From: Clostridia bacterium | GTDB taxonomy: Bacteria; Bacillota; Clostridia; Lachnospirales; Bianqueaceae | Direction: 5' to 3' | Assembly: GCA_900764045.1 (NCBI GenBank) | Contig: CAAFMN010000005.1 | Span: 1-64,000, forward strand | DNA: 64,000 bases | In this document: in pieces, positions 44,451 to 54,191 of the stretch | Layout of the letters: every line of letters starts with the position of its first letter | How positions within the stretch are numbered: the first letter of the stretch is position 1 | The notes under the pieces: generated by a model | The model's database searches: none | Told to the model about the DNA's origin: nothing | What the model saw: the letters and a program-made list of their open reading frames with translations, nothing else | Program-made: the position numbers and the translations under genes

Positions 44451-45998
44451 TTAGTCCTCCACTCCTCTCGTTGACGGGTTAAATGCATCGCGCAGTCCGT
44501 TGCCGAACAGATTAAACGAAATCAGCAGCAGAGCGAAATAAATTGCCGGGAAGAACATCGCGTGCGGAGATGTCGTCATGGCTGTCTGTCCCTGGCTCAT
44601 CAACGTACCGATACTGGTGCCTGCCAGCTCCTGAAGGTTGATGATGCCCAGATAGGTCAGGTTGGTCTCGGAACTGATAACGCTGGGAATAATCAGCGCG
44701 CAACTCGTAATAATCGTTCCCAAGGAGTTCGGGAAAATATGCTTGAACATCAGACGCTTATCCGATGCTCCCAGAGTCCTGGCCGCATGTACAAATTCCT
44801 GATTTTTGAAACGGTAGAACTGTTTACGGGTCAGGGCCGCCATATTGATCCATCCGGTCAGTACAAACGCGAAGAGGAAGGACGGAACAACACCTACCTT
44901 CTGTGCCAGATGCAGTTGGAACAAGGTTGCCACTACGATAAAAGGTACTCCGGACAGAATATCGCAGATTCGATCCATTACCATATCGATCCGGCCGCCG
45001 TAATATCCCTGGATCGCACCGTAGATTGCGCCGATCGTCAGGTTGATCGCCGATACCAGAATCGCGAAAATCAGGGAGAATCTGGATCCGATGCCGATAC
45101 CGGCAAAAAGATCCTGTCCCAATGTATTGGTGCCGAAGATATAGAACGGCTCATTTCCGTTCATGTAGATATAATAGTTATAGTAGCAGACACGGCACTG
45201 TACAGAGCCGGATTTTCTTGCGCTGTAAATGTAGCTGCCGTCATCACCCTCGATTCGGATGCTGTTATAAGGAGCACCCTCAATACCGCTGTTGGTAGAA
45301 TATACCGGAACAAAATCGCCGTTTTCATCCAGTACAGCAGCACCCTTGGAATCTACCTGATACCAGATATTGGGGTTATCCGTAATATCGGAGATAGCGC
45401 TGGGCTCTACGTACGGATAAATTACCTGAATACCTGTCTCGTTCTGGAATTGCTGGATCTTCTCAAACTCCGAATAAGAAAATACTCGGTATACAATACC
45501 TGTCTCATAATACTTATTGGTTTCCAGTGTATAGGAATACGTGGTTCTGTCCTGACCGCGGTATTTCGCCGTTGTCGCAACCGTACCTACAACCTTAATA
45601 ACAGGATCCATTCCTGTCTCCGTCGCGATTCCCTTCCAGTAATTCATCTGAACTTCATTCTGGCTGGACCTGGTAACCGCGCCATCAAAAATTCCCAGAT
45701 TCATATCCGCAATGGAACGGACAAACGGGGGCGCATTGGTATATACCTGATCCTTATCCGTCATATCATATGGAGAGATGATCGGCGCAACAATTGTAAA
45801 TAATACCAGAAACGCCAAAATATAGGCAGCAATAACAGAAGACTTGTTCTTCTTAAACCGCAGCAGTGCGTCTGCAAAAAAGCTGCGTGTCTTGGTCTCC
45901 AGCTTTGTATCATGAAGCTTGGCATCCAACTGTGCAAAAGCAAATTTTTCCTGAGGAATATGCTCGTATTCCATATTGTTCTGATTCTGTATGCTCAT
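44451..45998 (-). CDS. oppC: Oligopeptide ABC transporter permease OppC with extracellular insertion
   Basis: 515 residues against about 300 normally. TM1 lies near 52-75 (VIAAYILAFLVLFTIVAPII), then an extra region of about 200 residues, probably extracellular, with Tyr/Ser/Asp-rich content. The usual GTNTLGQDLFAGIGIGSRFSL follows, then five more membrane helices and the EAA loop (HAARTLGASDKRLMFKHIFPN). The start overlaps the oppB stop. It forms the channel with OppB. Confidence 0.94.
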   Translation of the reverse strand: MSIQNQNNMEYEHIPQEKFAFAQLDAKLHDTKLETKTRSFFADALLRFKKNKSSVIAAYILAFLVLFTIVAPIISPYDMTDKDQVYTNAPPFVRSIADMNLGIFDGAVTRSSQNEVQMNYWKGIATETGMDPVIKVVGTVATTAKYRGQDRTTYSYTLETNKYYETGIVYRVFSYSEFEKIQQFQNETGIQVIYPYVEPSAISDITDNPNIWYQVDSKGAAVLDENGDFVPVYSTNSGIEGAPYNSIRIEGDDGSYIYSARKSGSVQCRVCYYNYYIYMNGNEPFYIFGTNTLGQDLFAGIGIGSRFSLIFAILVSAINLTIGAIYGAIQGYYGGRIDMVMDRICDILSGVPFIVVATLFQLHLAQKVGVVPSFLFAFVLTGWINMAALTRKQFYRFKNQEFVHAARTLGASDKRLMFKHIFPNSLGTIITSCALIIPSVISSETNLTYLGIINLQELAGTSIGTLMSQGQTAMTTSPHAMFFPAIYFALLLISFNLFGNGLRDAFNPSTRGVED

Positions 45999-46948
45999 TT
46001 CTTCGACCCCATTCTGATTCGCGGATCAATGAATCCGTAACTAATATCCACTATGATCGCCGCCAAAAGTCCGATAACGGTATAGAATACAGTAATCAGC
46101 ATAAACAGCGGGTAATCCAGTCCTACAATGGAGTTCAGATACAGTCCGCCGACACCCGGTACGGAGAAGATCTTCTCAATAATCAGCGAACCGCTCATGA
46201 TACCGATAAATTGTCCGAAGATGGACGGCAGTACGACTACCATACAGTTTTTAAGCGCATGGCGCACTGTCGCCTGCGCACGGGTCAATCCCTTGGTTCT
46301 TGCCAAAAGCATAAACTCACTGGTCAGAACCTCTGTCAACTCCGCACGAGTCGTTCTGGTAAATCCCGCGATTACACCCAGGGACAGAGACAATACCGGC
46401 GGAATCATACTCGCAAACATGGGCCATGAAAACCAGTCCGTTCCCGACTTCATCAGGAATGGCAGCCACCCAAGCTTATAGGACAGAAAATACTGTATCA
46501 AAAAGGCATATACAAAAGAAGGCACTGAAATCAACACCATCGTCAAGGTCGAAATTGTGTGATCTATCCATGTATTCTTCTTAAGCGCCGCCCAAATTCC
46601 CAAAAGAATTCCGATCGGAATACTAAAAAGGATCGAATACAGATTTACCACCATCGTTGCCGGAAGCTTCTGAATAAAGATTCCCGCAACATCCTGTCCA
46701 AAGAACAGTACATCGCTGACGCCCCAGTCGCCCTTGGTAAAAACGTCTCGCAAGAAGATACCGAACTGCACCAGATAGGGCAGATTATAGCCAGCCGCTT
46801 CACGGCGTGCTTCAACAATCGCAGCCTTCGGATCACCCGGCGGCAGCTGCGCCGGCGGCAACATTCGGATCAGAACAAAGCACATCAATGTGATGATAAA
46901 AAGCGTCATCAACATCAGCAAAAGTCTTTTTATCGTATACTTAACCAT
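45995..46948 (-). CDS. oppB: Oligopeptide ABC transporter permease OppB
   Basis: 317 residues from the ATG at 46948 (GGAGGAAAC five to six bases upstream). An upstream start at 46981 is possible. It has six membrane segments, starting KRLLLMLMTLFIITLMCF. The EAA region reads LLARTKGLTRAQATVRHALKNCMV. Length and motifs are standard, without the insertions seen in its partners. Confidence 0.93.
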   Translation of the reverse strand: MVKYTIKRLLLMLMTLFIITLMCFVLIRMLPPAQLPPGDPKAAIVEARREAAGYNLPYLVQFGIFLRDVFTKGDWGVSDVLFFGQDVAGIFIQKLPATMVVNLYSILFSIPIGILLGIWAALKKNTWIDHTISTLTMVLISVPSFVYAFLIQYFLSYKLGWLPFLMKSGTDWFSWPMFASMIPPVLSLSLGVIAGFTRTTRAELTEVLTSEFMLLARTKGLTRAQATVRHALKNCMVVVLPSIFGQFIGIMSGSLIIEKIFSVPGVGGLYLNSIVGLDYPLFMLITVFYTVIGLLAAIIVDISYGFIDPRIRMGSKK

Positions 46949-47011
46949 AGTTTCCTCCAACCTATTCATGCGCTCAGCCAACGACAGTTCTCAGGCACAA
47001 ATATTTGTTCT

Positions 47012-47063
47012 TATAACAGCAAAATATTGCCGGAGCGATATCCTGCAATATTTTGCTGTTATA
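47012..47063 (-). repeat. Long perfect inverted repeat between oppA and oppB
   Basis: TATAACAGCAAAATATTGC (47012-47030) is exactly complementary to the reverse at 47045-47063, across a 14-base loop. It lies in the oppA-oppB gap, downstream of a second hairpin. It has no T-tract, so RNA processing or mRNA stabilisation is more likely than termination. Confidence 0.8.
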
Positions 47064-47073
47064 CCTTGATTAT

Positions 47074-47104
47074 ACGGAACGGTCCCCTAAGGGGACCGCT
47101 CCGT
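47074..47104 (-). terminator. GC-rich hairpin after oppA (attenuator or stabiliser)
   Basis: ACGGAACGGTCCCC pairs with GGGGACCGCTCCGT around a three-base loop with one mismatch, 22 bases after the oppA stop. It lacks a clean T-tract, so partial termination or 3'-end protection of oppA mRNA is expected. Confidence 0.65.
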
Positions 47105-47125
47105 TGTAAGTCCGTTACTTGTGAA

Positions 47126-49699
47126 TTAATAGGTCAGCTCGCCGCCCTGGCTTGCAACATAGGCAGCCCACTCAGCATCATCATAGTTATACTTCAGATA
47201 TTCAATACCGCCAAAGCTCAGTACCGGATTGAACTCATCTACAACATAGTATGCCTTCTGGCTCAGCAGCTGTACAGAAGCGTTCTGAAGCATCGGAATG
47301 TAGTCGTAGGTCTGCAGAATAGAACCTTCGATTGCAGCCAGAATATTCAGTCTCAGTTCCTGATCAGCAACACCATTACCAAAGTTGTACTCAACGCCAT
47401 TAGAAGTTACGGTCGTACCATTCAGAGCGTCAGACCACTGCTTCAGGTTCAGGGTTACATCCGTACCGTTTACATTGATGGTCAGATCGGTAGCGGTTGC
47501 GTCGAACCAGTTTGCGTCATACTGCTTGGAAGGATTGGTGTACAGATCTGTCAAGCTGAACGGATTCATACGAGATCCCTGCCATCCTGCCAGTACGGTA
47601 TCTGCCAGGCCCTGACGGATCTTGTTGGACCAATCATTACCGTAAGGAGCAGACTTAACAAACTTAATCTTGCCTTCGAACGGAGTACCAACGGTAACTT
47701 CGCTCATCTTCTCATTCAGGTAATCGATGGTCTGCGTCATGAAATCACTGTCCGCAGCCAGAGCATACTCAATCGTAACAGTCTGATCAGAGATGCCGTC
47801 ACCATCTGCATCGGTAATGTAACCAGCTGCGATTGCTTCGTCAAATGCCTGCTTGTACAGTTCCTTGGCAACCTGCGGATCATAACCGGTGATAGAAGAA
47901 ACAGCTTCATCCAGATTAGCGAAGGAAGCGGTATCTACAGAGTAGAAATCACACAGAACTTCCTTAGCTGCATCCGTACTGCGGTAGCGAGCACCTGTAT
48001 CCGGATCGTAAATGTACAGATTACCAATCAGGCCGTATGCACCGGAGCGAGCCGGAGAAACGGTTGCAGCAAACTGCTCCTTATCATAGGTAACGGCAAC
48101 CGCCTGACGGAAGGTCTTCAGAGACAGAGCCTGAATATCGGTCGTAGTTGTATCGAAACCATCGCTCTTCTCACGGCTGTCCAGAGCGGACTTATAACCG
48201 TTCAGGATCAGGAAGTAGATTGTCTCAGCTTCAACAGAATGAGCGTATTCGCTGTTTCTGTAGGTTGCGAAATCATCAGAGCCCAGAGCATAGGTCATCA
48301 GCTCACCCTTCAGGAACATCATCTTCTGAGTAGAAGACTCTGCTACAACCTGAGTATCGATTACATCGGTCATGTACATATCATAGGTCTTACCATCGGT
48401 AGGATCAACGTACTGATGCTGTCCATCGGTATAGCCATACCAAGTCTCGTTACGCTCGAAGCGCATAGACTTGCCACTCTGATACTCGGTCATCTTGTAA
48501 GGACCATAGCTCAGAGTCGTCTCAACACTGGTGTTGTAAGTGGAAGTCCATACATCGCCGTTCTGCTTCAGGCAGCTCTCATACAGATCTTCGTTTACGA
48601 TCCAGTTGCTGCTCAGAGAATACAGCAGATCAAAACCTGCCAGAGACTTGCCGAATACCAGAGTGATCTGATAGTCACCTGTCTTGTAGCAACCAACGGT
48701 GCTGAAATCAACACCATCCGGATATGCGAAGCCATAGTATACTTCATCCGGGAAATAGCTCTGGCCAGTCGCGATGCTGTCTGCATCGTCGCCATAGCAC
48801 AGCGGATAGAATGTCCACATCTCGTTCAGTGTCAGAGGAGTTTCTACAGTCTCATCTGCTGCGTCCAGAGAAAGGGCCTCAGAATTGACAGTGGATCCGT
48901 CGAACGGATTGTTCTCGAAGTCATAAGCTGCGCCAAAAGAGTAACTCCAGTTGATGTACGCAGGAGTATCACCGTACTTTTCCAAGAACTCTTCGATTGT
49001 GGCAATGCCTTCACGCTCCATCATGGCAGCTACGCTAACCGGTGTAGTGTTGCCCTGGTTTGCATAGTTCTCTGCGCCTGCGATAACCATATCGCCGCTG
49101 TAGTAGTCAGATGCGCGATAGTTGATCAGATCCGGATCCAGCAGGCGCTTCATGGAATATACATAAGTATCAGCATTGATCGGGGTACCGTCTTCCCAAA
49201 CAGCCTTGGGGTTCAGGTCAATCGTGTACGCATATCCTGCAGTCGCAGACTCAGGAATGTTGAACTCCGGATGCTCTGCCTTTACCTGCTCGGTAACATC
49301 TACCGGCTCACTTGCAGCCATCTCCGGGATGATCTTGTAGCCGCTGTAGGCTTCCTTGCCCTCAACCGCATGCAGTTCATCGTTAAATACAAATCCGTAC
49401 AGACCTACGCGAATACCGCCGGTATCGCTCGGATATGCATCATCCGTTGTCTGATACGTATGAGGGTTCCAGTTTGTAGCCAGCTGGCTTACAGCATCTG
49501 TATAGGTGTAAACGCCAGCTTCGCCTGTCAGGCCTTCGTCCATGCTGTCGTCCGATGTGCTATCGGCCGAAGTACTGGACTCAGCTGCAGTGCTGCTGTC
49601 CGTAGCTGCACTGCTGTTGGCCGGGGTGCTGCTGCATCCTGCCAGAATGCTGGAAGCGAGCATTGCTGCTACGAGAAGAAATGCTAACATTTTCTTCAT
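47126..49699 (-). CDS. oppA: Oligopeptide ABC transporter substrate-binding lipoprotein OppA
   Basis: 857 residues, longer than the usual 540-600. The N-terminus is a lipoprotein signal with lipobox ILAGC, then a Ser/Thr/Asp-rich linker to about residue 55. The SBP family 5 fold includes VTYDKEQFAATV and WEDGTPINADTYVYSMKRLLDP. Extra segments, such as the ASDYYSGDMVIAGAENYAN region, lengthen the domain. It is codon-biased as a highly expressed gene and leads the operon with a strong promoter. It binds peptides outside the membrane. Confidence 0.94.
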   Translation of the reverse strand: MKKMLAFLLVAAMLASSILAGCSSTPANSSAATDSSTAAESSTSADSTSDDSMDEGLTGEAGVYTYTDAVSQLATNWNPHTYQTTDDAYPSDTGGIRVGLYGFVFNDELHAVEGKEAYSGYKIIPEMAASEPVDVTEQVKAEHPEFNIPESATAGYAYTIDLNPKAVWEDGTPINADTYVYSMKRLLDPDLINYRASDYYSGDMVIAGAENYANQGNTTPVSVAAMMEREGIATIEEFLEKYGDTPAYINWSYSFGAAYDFENNPFDGSTVNSEALSLDAADETVETPLTLNEMWTFYPLCYGDDADSIATGQSYFPDEVYYGFAYPDGVDFSTVGCYKTGDYQITLVFGKSLAGFDLLYSLSSNWIVNEDLYESCLKQNGDVWTSTYNTSVETTLSYGPYKMTEYQSGKSMRFERNETWYGYTDGQHQYVDPTDGKTYDMYMTDVIDTQVVAESSTQKMMFLKGELMTYALGSDDFATYRNSEYAHSVEAETIYFLILNGYKSALDSREKSDGFDTTTTDIQALSLKTFRQAVAVTYDKEQFAATVSPARSGAYGLIGNLYIYDPDTGARYRSTDAAKEVLCDFYSVDTASFANLDEAVSSITGYDPQVAKELYKQAFDEAIAAGYITDADGDGISDQTVTIEYALAADSDFMTQTIDYLNEKMSEVTVGTPFEGKIKFVKSAPYGNDWSNKIRQGLADTVLAGWQGSRMNPFSLTDLYTNPSKQYDANWFDATATDLTINVNGTDVTLNLKQWSDALNGTTVTSNGVEYNFGNGVADQELRLNILAAIEGSILQTYDYIPMLQNASVQLLSQKAYYVVDEFNPVLSFGGIEYLKYNYDDAEWAAYVASQGGELTY

Positions 49700-49805
49700 T
49701 CTTCTTTTTCCTCCTTTTTAGTATCCGGCTGAAGCCGGACCCATTCTCCGCATCTATATATTTTATGCGGTTACCTCTGCCCCACGGGAACAATAGGTTA
49801 GATTT

Positions 49806-49833
49806 ATTATATCATTCTTCTGCATTTTGTCAA
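49806..49833 (-). promoter_or_regulatory. Strong sigma-A promoter of the opp operon
   Basis: On minus, TTGACA and TATAAT are 16 bases apart. The leader to oppA is about 100 bases and contains two small hairpins (49724-49739 and 49748-49770) before the AAGGAGG SD. Confidence 0.88.
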
Positions 49834-49890
49834 TACTAAAAATTCATTTTTTGCCAAAATTTCGCCATAAATCAGCCCAAGCTTCTCCTC

Positions 49891-49935
49891 TAAAAAAGAA
49901 TTTGCAGTACATTGTTGTTTTCCTGCAAATTCTTT
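49891..49935 (-). terminator. Rho-independent terminator after the SNF2 helicase gene
   Basis: On minus, AAAGAATTTGCAG pairs perfectly with CTGCAAATTCTTT, followed by TTTTAG. It lies 16 bases after the helicase stop. Confidence 0.85.
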
Positions 49936-49950
49936 ATAATATAATTTGTT

Positions 49951-52890
49951 CTACTGTAATATCTCTTCCAACATCTTTGGAGACAGGTACTCCATGGAGA
50001 ATTGCTCCTCCGAAATGATCTGTTTGGATAGCTGCTGCTTGCTCTCCTGCATCTCCAGAATGCGTTCTTCAATCGTATTTTTTGCGATCAGCCGAAAAAC
50101 TGTCACCTTGTGCTTCTGGCCGATCCTGTAGGCTCGGTCGGTTGCCTGATTCTGCGCCGCCAGATTCCACCACGGATCATAATGAATTACGATATCGGCA
50201 GCTGTAAGGTTCAGACCCGTTCCGCCCGCCTTAAGAGAGATGAGAAAGATCTGCGTGTCATCCACATGAAAGTCTCGAACCATTTCCGCCCGCTTTTCTT
50301 TCTGTACGGAACCAGTGAGCATATAATAGGTAATTCCCTGTTTTTGCAGCTGCTCGGCCAGGATCTCCAGCATGGAAGTAAACTGGGAGAAGATCAATAC
50401 CTTATGTCCTCCGCCGACAGCCTCTCCTACCAGCTGCATGCAAGCTTCCAGCTTGGCGGATCCGCCGCCGTAATTCTCGTAAATCAATCCCGGATCGCAG
50501 CATACCTGCCGGAGCCTCATAAGCTGCGCCAGAATCTGCAGCTTACTGGGCGTATCCCCTTCTGCATTCAACGATTCTCTCAGCTGATATACTCCCGCAT
50601 CATACAGCTTCCGCTGTTCCTCCTGCATTCCGGCATAGACCGTAATCTCATTCTTATCCGGCAGCTCTTTGAGAACATCATTCTTAAGCCGACGCAAAAT
50701 AAAGGGACGGATCATACGACGAAGCCGCTCCGCGATCCGATCATCGGCATTCTTAACGATCGGTCCTTCAAATTCCTTCTGGAACTTCGGATAGCTGTAA
50801 AGCATTCCCGGCATCAGGTAATCAAAAATACTCCAAAGCTCACTTAAACGGTTCTCGATCGGTGTTCCTGTCAGAGCAAACCGGCTGACTGCCTGAATCT
50901 TCTTGACCGAACGCGCGGCCTGCGTCAGATGATTTTTAATCATCTGCGCTTCATCCAGAATCTGATATCGGAACACATGCTCCTGATACAGCGCCAGATC
51001 TCTCTTTAACAGATCATAGGAAGTAATCAGAATGCATCCCGGCCTCTGCCAGACGCGCCGCAGCTGTTCACTCCGCTCTGCCGCGCTGCCGGCAATCACT
51101 TCCTTATCCAGTTCCGGCGCGAAACGATCCAGCTCGCTCTGCCAGTTATAGATCAATGACGCCGGGCACACCACCAGCACCGGTTCTGTCTTTTCTGCCT
51201 CTTCCAAACGATAAGCCTGCAGCAGCGTGATCACCTGCAAAGTTTTTCCAAGTCCCATATCATCCGCCAGGATCCCTCCGAATCCCATAGAATCCAGCGT
51301 ACGCATCCATTGGTACCCTACTTTTTGGTAATCCCGCAGCGTTTCCTGCATTCCCTGCGGAATCTCGTACTCTCCATCCTCTACCGATTTGATCCGCCGC
51401 ACCAGCGCTCGGAATCCCTGATCCCGGGTCATCTGAACACCCTCTCCGCTTCCGCGCAGAACCGCGTCCAGATACGCCGCCCGATACCGTGGCAGCAAAA
51501 TCTCTTTCGCTTTCAGATCCTTTCCTGTCAGGTGCAGACCATCCAGAAGCTCGGATATAGTAGACAGCGAATTATCCTCCAGCCGGATAAACTGTCCGTT
51601 TTCCAGACGAAAGAATCGCTTCTTCAGACGGTAGCTCTCCAGAAGTCTTCCCAACTCCTCGTACGGCAGCTCGTCTGAAGTAATCTGTAAACTCAGAAGA
51701 TCGCTCTTGATCGAGATTCCCGCGCTCACCCTCGGCGGCCGGCTGATCTTAAGCTTTCTCAGATCCTCTGACATCCAGACCTCTCCGACCTGGGACAGTA
51801 CCGCATTGCCTTCCTCCAAGAATTCAAAGAATTCCTCGTCGATGTCCAACGCAAAATATCTTTCTTTGCGGTATATCTTTGGGAAAAAGCGTCGAACCGC
51901 CTGCATAGCGGCGGATTCCCTCGCGACATCCCGATAGGTGTCGCCCAAGCGTACCGGCTCAAAGATATTATAGACCCTATCGCCATACTCTGTCTCCAAA
52001 CGGCACAGAAGCATATCGTTTCTACCCTGCTCGATATAAATTCGGACATGCGCCTCCTCCGGTATAAACTCCGTCAGGAGTCCCTCCGGCATGCGTACAT
52101 CGCAGTAATTTTGCAGGATCGGCAAAACCGATACTCCCAGAACAGCCAAATCCTTTTCCGCAATAAAGAGCTCCTGCTCTTCCGCTCTAGCACACTGACG
52201 CAGAAAGGCTCCGCAGTCCGCGCTGTACTCCTCTCCGCACAGGTACAATGTATCTCCCACCTGCACAATCAGGCCTTCTGTTCCTTCTTCCAGCAAAAAG
52301 AACTCCGTCTGGACCAGAACCCCTCCGTCACTTTTACTGATATAAACCTCCAGGCGCGGGTCCTCCCGCACCACCTTAAATTCTCTGGGGCGCCCCATCT
52401 GGATCAAAATCGTTTTGCCAACACAAAGCCCCGCTAACTCCTGTAAAAAACGGGGAGTCAACGGGAGCTTTCTTCGGTTTTCCGGCATCTCCAGCACCGG
52501 GCTTTTCAGCCGTTCCAGCTCCTCCACCATATGCACGCAAAAATCCAACATGGCGAGGCTGTCATGACTGAACGCGCTACGGTCATGAAGAAACTCTAAT
52601 TTTTTGCCATAGCTCACACGGGCATGACGATGAAACTGCTGTACAAACTCAGGAATATCCTTGAGAATATATTTGGTCGTGATTCCAATCCGAAACTCCA
52701 CCAATGCTCCTTCCGGCTCAAGATAGAGCACCGGCGAAAGTTCTACCTTTTCTGCGCTTTTGCCCTGAAAATAGCGCGCACTTTCCCGTAAGGCATATGA
52801 CCGCAGCATCTCCTTGCCATACTCCGATGTCACAGGATCCGTTGCCGCCTCTGTTTCCTTACTGTCTGCCGCCCTTACTTCTTCATCCAT
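49951..52890 (-). CDS. SNF2-family DEAD/DEAH helicase
   Basis: 979 residues. The first about 500 form the bacterial SNF2-associated region (YPVLYLEPEGALVEFRIG-like and later beta-rich segments). The C-terminal ATPase has Walker A ADDMGLGKTLQ near 545, DEAQ near 645, SRFALTGTPIENRLSEL and, in the second lobe, SLKAGGTGLNLTAADIVIHYDPWWN with QATDRAYRIGQ. Many Firmicute homologues begin with a SWIM zinc-finger domain; none is visible here, as the chain starts just after where it would sit. Role unknown: probably DNA or RNA polymerase remodelling. It follows a MacB-type operon by 20 bases and ends at a terminator. Confidence 0.92.
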   Translation of the reverse strand: MDEEVRAADSKETEAATDPVTSEYGKEMLRSYALRESARYFQGKSAEKVELSPVLYLEPEGALVEFRIGITTKYILKDIPEFVQQFHRHARVSYGKKLEFLHDRSAFSHDSLAMLDFCVHMVEELERLKSPVLEMPENRRKLPLTPRFLQELAGLCVGKTILIQMGRPREFKVVREDPRLEVYISKSDGGVLVQTEFFLLEEGTEGLIVQVGDTLYLCGEEYSADCGAFLRQCARAEEQELFIAEKDLAVLGVSVLPILQNYCDVRMPEGLLTEFIPEEAHVRIYIEQGRNDMLLCRLETEYGDRVYNIFEPVRLGDTYRDVARESAAMQAVRRFFPKIYRKERYFALDIDEEFFEFLEEGNAVLSQVGEVWMSEDLRKLKISRPPRVSAGISIKSDLLSLQITSDELPYEELGRLLESYRLKKRFFRLENGQFIRLEDNSLSTISELLDGLHLTGKDLKAKEILLPRYRAAYLDAVLRGSGEGVQMTRDQGFRALVRRIKSVEDGEYEIPQGMQETLRDYQKVGYQWMRTLDSMGFGGILADDMGLGKTLQVITLLQAYRLEEAEKTEPVLVVCPASLIYNWQSELDRFAPELDKEVIAGSAAERSEQLRRVWQRPGCILITSYDLLKRDLALYQEHVFRYQILDEAQMIKNHLTQAARSVKKIQAVSRFALTGTPIENRLSELWSIFDYLMPGMLYSYPKFQKEFEGPIVKNADDRIAERLRRMIRPFILRRLKNDVLKELPDKNEITVYAGMQEEQRKLYDAGVYQLRESLNAEGDTPSKLQILAQLMRLRQVCCDPGLIYENYGGGSAKLEACMQLVGEAVGGGHKVLIFSQFTSMLEILAEQLQKQGITYYMLTGSVQKEKRAEMVRDFHVDDTQIFLISLKAGGTGLNLTAADIVIHYDPWWNLAAQNQATDRAYRIGQKHKVTVFRLIAKNTIEERILEMQESKQQLSKQIISEEQFSMEYLSPKMLEEILQ

Positions 52891-52910
52891 AGCATCAGCG
52901 CCTCTCTTGT

Positions 52911-54179
52911 TTATTCTCTCCTTAATGCTTCAATCGGATTCAGGTTCGCCGCCTTGATCGAAGGCAGTAATCCAAAGATAATTCCTACCGCCATCGAAAA
53001 TAAAACGGACAGAACGATCGCCGGGATACTGATCGCAACCGGTGCGTCCGATACTTTCGATACAACCTGTGCCAACGCGATTCCCAGAACCACTCCCAAA
53101 ATGCCTCCCAGACTCGTCAATACAGACGCCTCTGTCAGGAACTGTCCCATGATCTTATACTTTCTGGCTCCCAATGCCTTCTTAAGACCGATCTCCCGGG
53201 TACGCTCCGATACCGATACCAACATAATATTCATTACGCCGATACCGCCTACCAGGAGGGAGATGCTGGCAATCCAGATCAGCTGCTGATTGGTCGCCGC
53301 CGACAAATCCTGCAGATTCTTGGCCTGCTGAAGCAGGTCCGGGCTCTTATAGAGAATGGTCTGCGTCGTATCCGTCTCCTCGATTCCGGCCCGCGCGTTC
53401 AAAAGATCCGCCGTCTTTTTGCCAGCCTGTGTCATGGCTTCCGTGCTTGTTGCCTTGATGGCTACCATCTGCGGCTCATCATACCGGTATACAATGGGCC
53501 AAGCTGCCGCCGGGATAAAGACTCGGCCGTTGCCGCCCTGATAATAGTATGTATAATAATCCTCTTCCGAATTGATCTCCGGCATAAAGGCATCTGACTG
53601 CTGCACTATCCCGATAATGACAAAAGGATCTCCATCCATTTCGATGGTCTTGCCCAGCGCGTCCTCTCCCGGGAACAGCGTATCTGCCGCGGAACTGTCC
53701 AGAATCGCTACTTTTCTTGTACCGCTATACTCTTTCTCAGAGAACATCCGTCCCGTTACCGGCTGATATCCATATACATCAAAATAATTGGAGTCGATAC
53801 CTGTCACATAGCCATTACTCAACGAGGTGTCCAGATGAAATATCCCTTCGTAAACACTTCGTTCCAGTACCAGAGATGCCTTATCTACTTCCGGAATCTC
53901 CTGGATCTGTTCCAGCACATCCGATGTAATCGGTACAAAGTTCTCCGGAATCGTCGCCCAGTTAGGATTCAGAGCATCGCTGCCCTGATACAGCCGCACC
54001 ACGACTGCGTTGTTTCCGGAACCGATAATCTGCTGTTTGATCTGCTCATTGGTTCCCTTGATCGTAGACACAATCGTGATAATGGCCGCGATACCAATAA
54101 TGATTCCCAGCATTGTCAGAATGGAACGCATCTTGTGGGACCAGATTCCCTGAAATGATAATTTAATATTTTCCAGCAT
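52911..54179 (-). CDS. MacB-like ABC transporter permease (FtsX family)
   Basis: 422 residues. TM1 lies near 21-43 (ILTMLGIIIGIAAIITIVS), an extracellular domain follows to about 285, then three C-terminal helices (QLIWIASISLLVGGIGVMNIML, then two more) and the FtsX end (IKAANLNPIEALRRE). It works with the ATPase and adaptors upstream to export small molecules, peptides or lipoproteins. Third partner of a four-gene exporter. Confidence 0.93.
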   Translation of the reverse strand: MLENIKLSFQGIWSHKMRSILTMLGIIIGIAAIITIVSTIKGTNEQIKQQIIGSGNNAVVVRLYQGSDALNPNWATIPENFVPITSDVLEQIQEIPEVDKASLVLERSVYEGIFHLDTSLSNGYVTGIDSNYFDVYGYQPVTGRMFSEKEYSGTRKVAILDSSAADTLFPGEDALGKTIEMDGDPFVIIGIVQQSDAFMPEINSEEDYYTYYYQGGNGRVFIPAAAWPIVYRYDEPQMVAIKATSTEAMTQAGKKTADLLNARAGIEETDTTQTILYKSPDLLQQAKNLQDLSAATNQQLIWIASISLLVGGIGVMNIMLVSVSERTREIGLKKALGARKYKIMGQFLTEASVLTSLGGILGVVLGIALAQVVSKVSDAPVAISIPAIVLSVLFSMAVGIIFGLLPSIKAANLNPIEALRRE

Positions 54180-54191
54180 TGCGCTCCCCCC

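Noticed and set aside
46559..49687. A 1042-codon open frame on the plus strand opposite oppA and oppB
   Set aside because: It is antisense to a highly codon-biased real gene, spans two genes and a gap, has no SD or promoter, and its product shows no domain. It is a codon-bias shadow.
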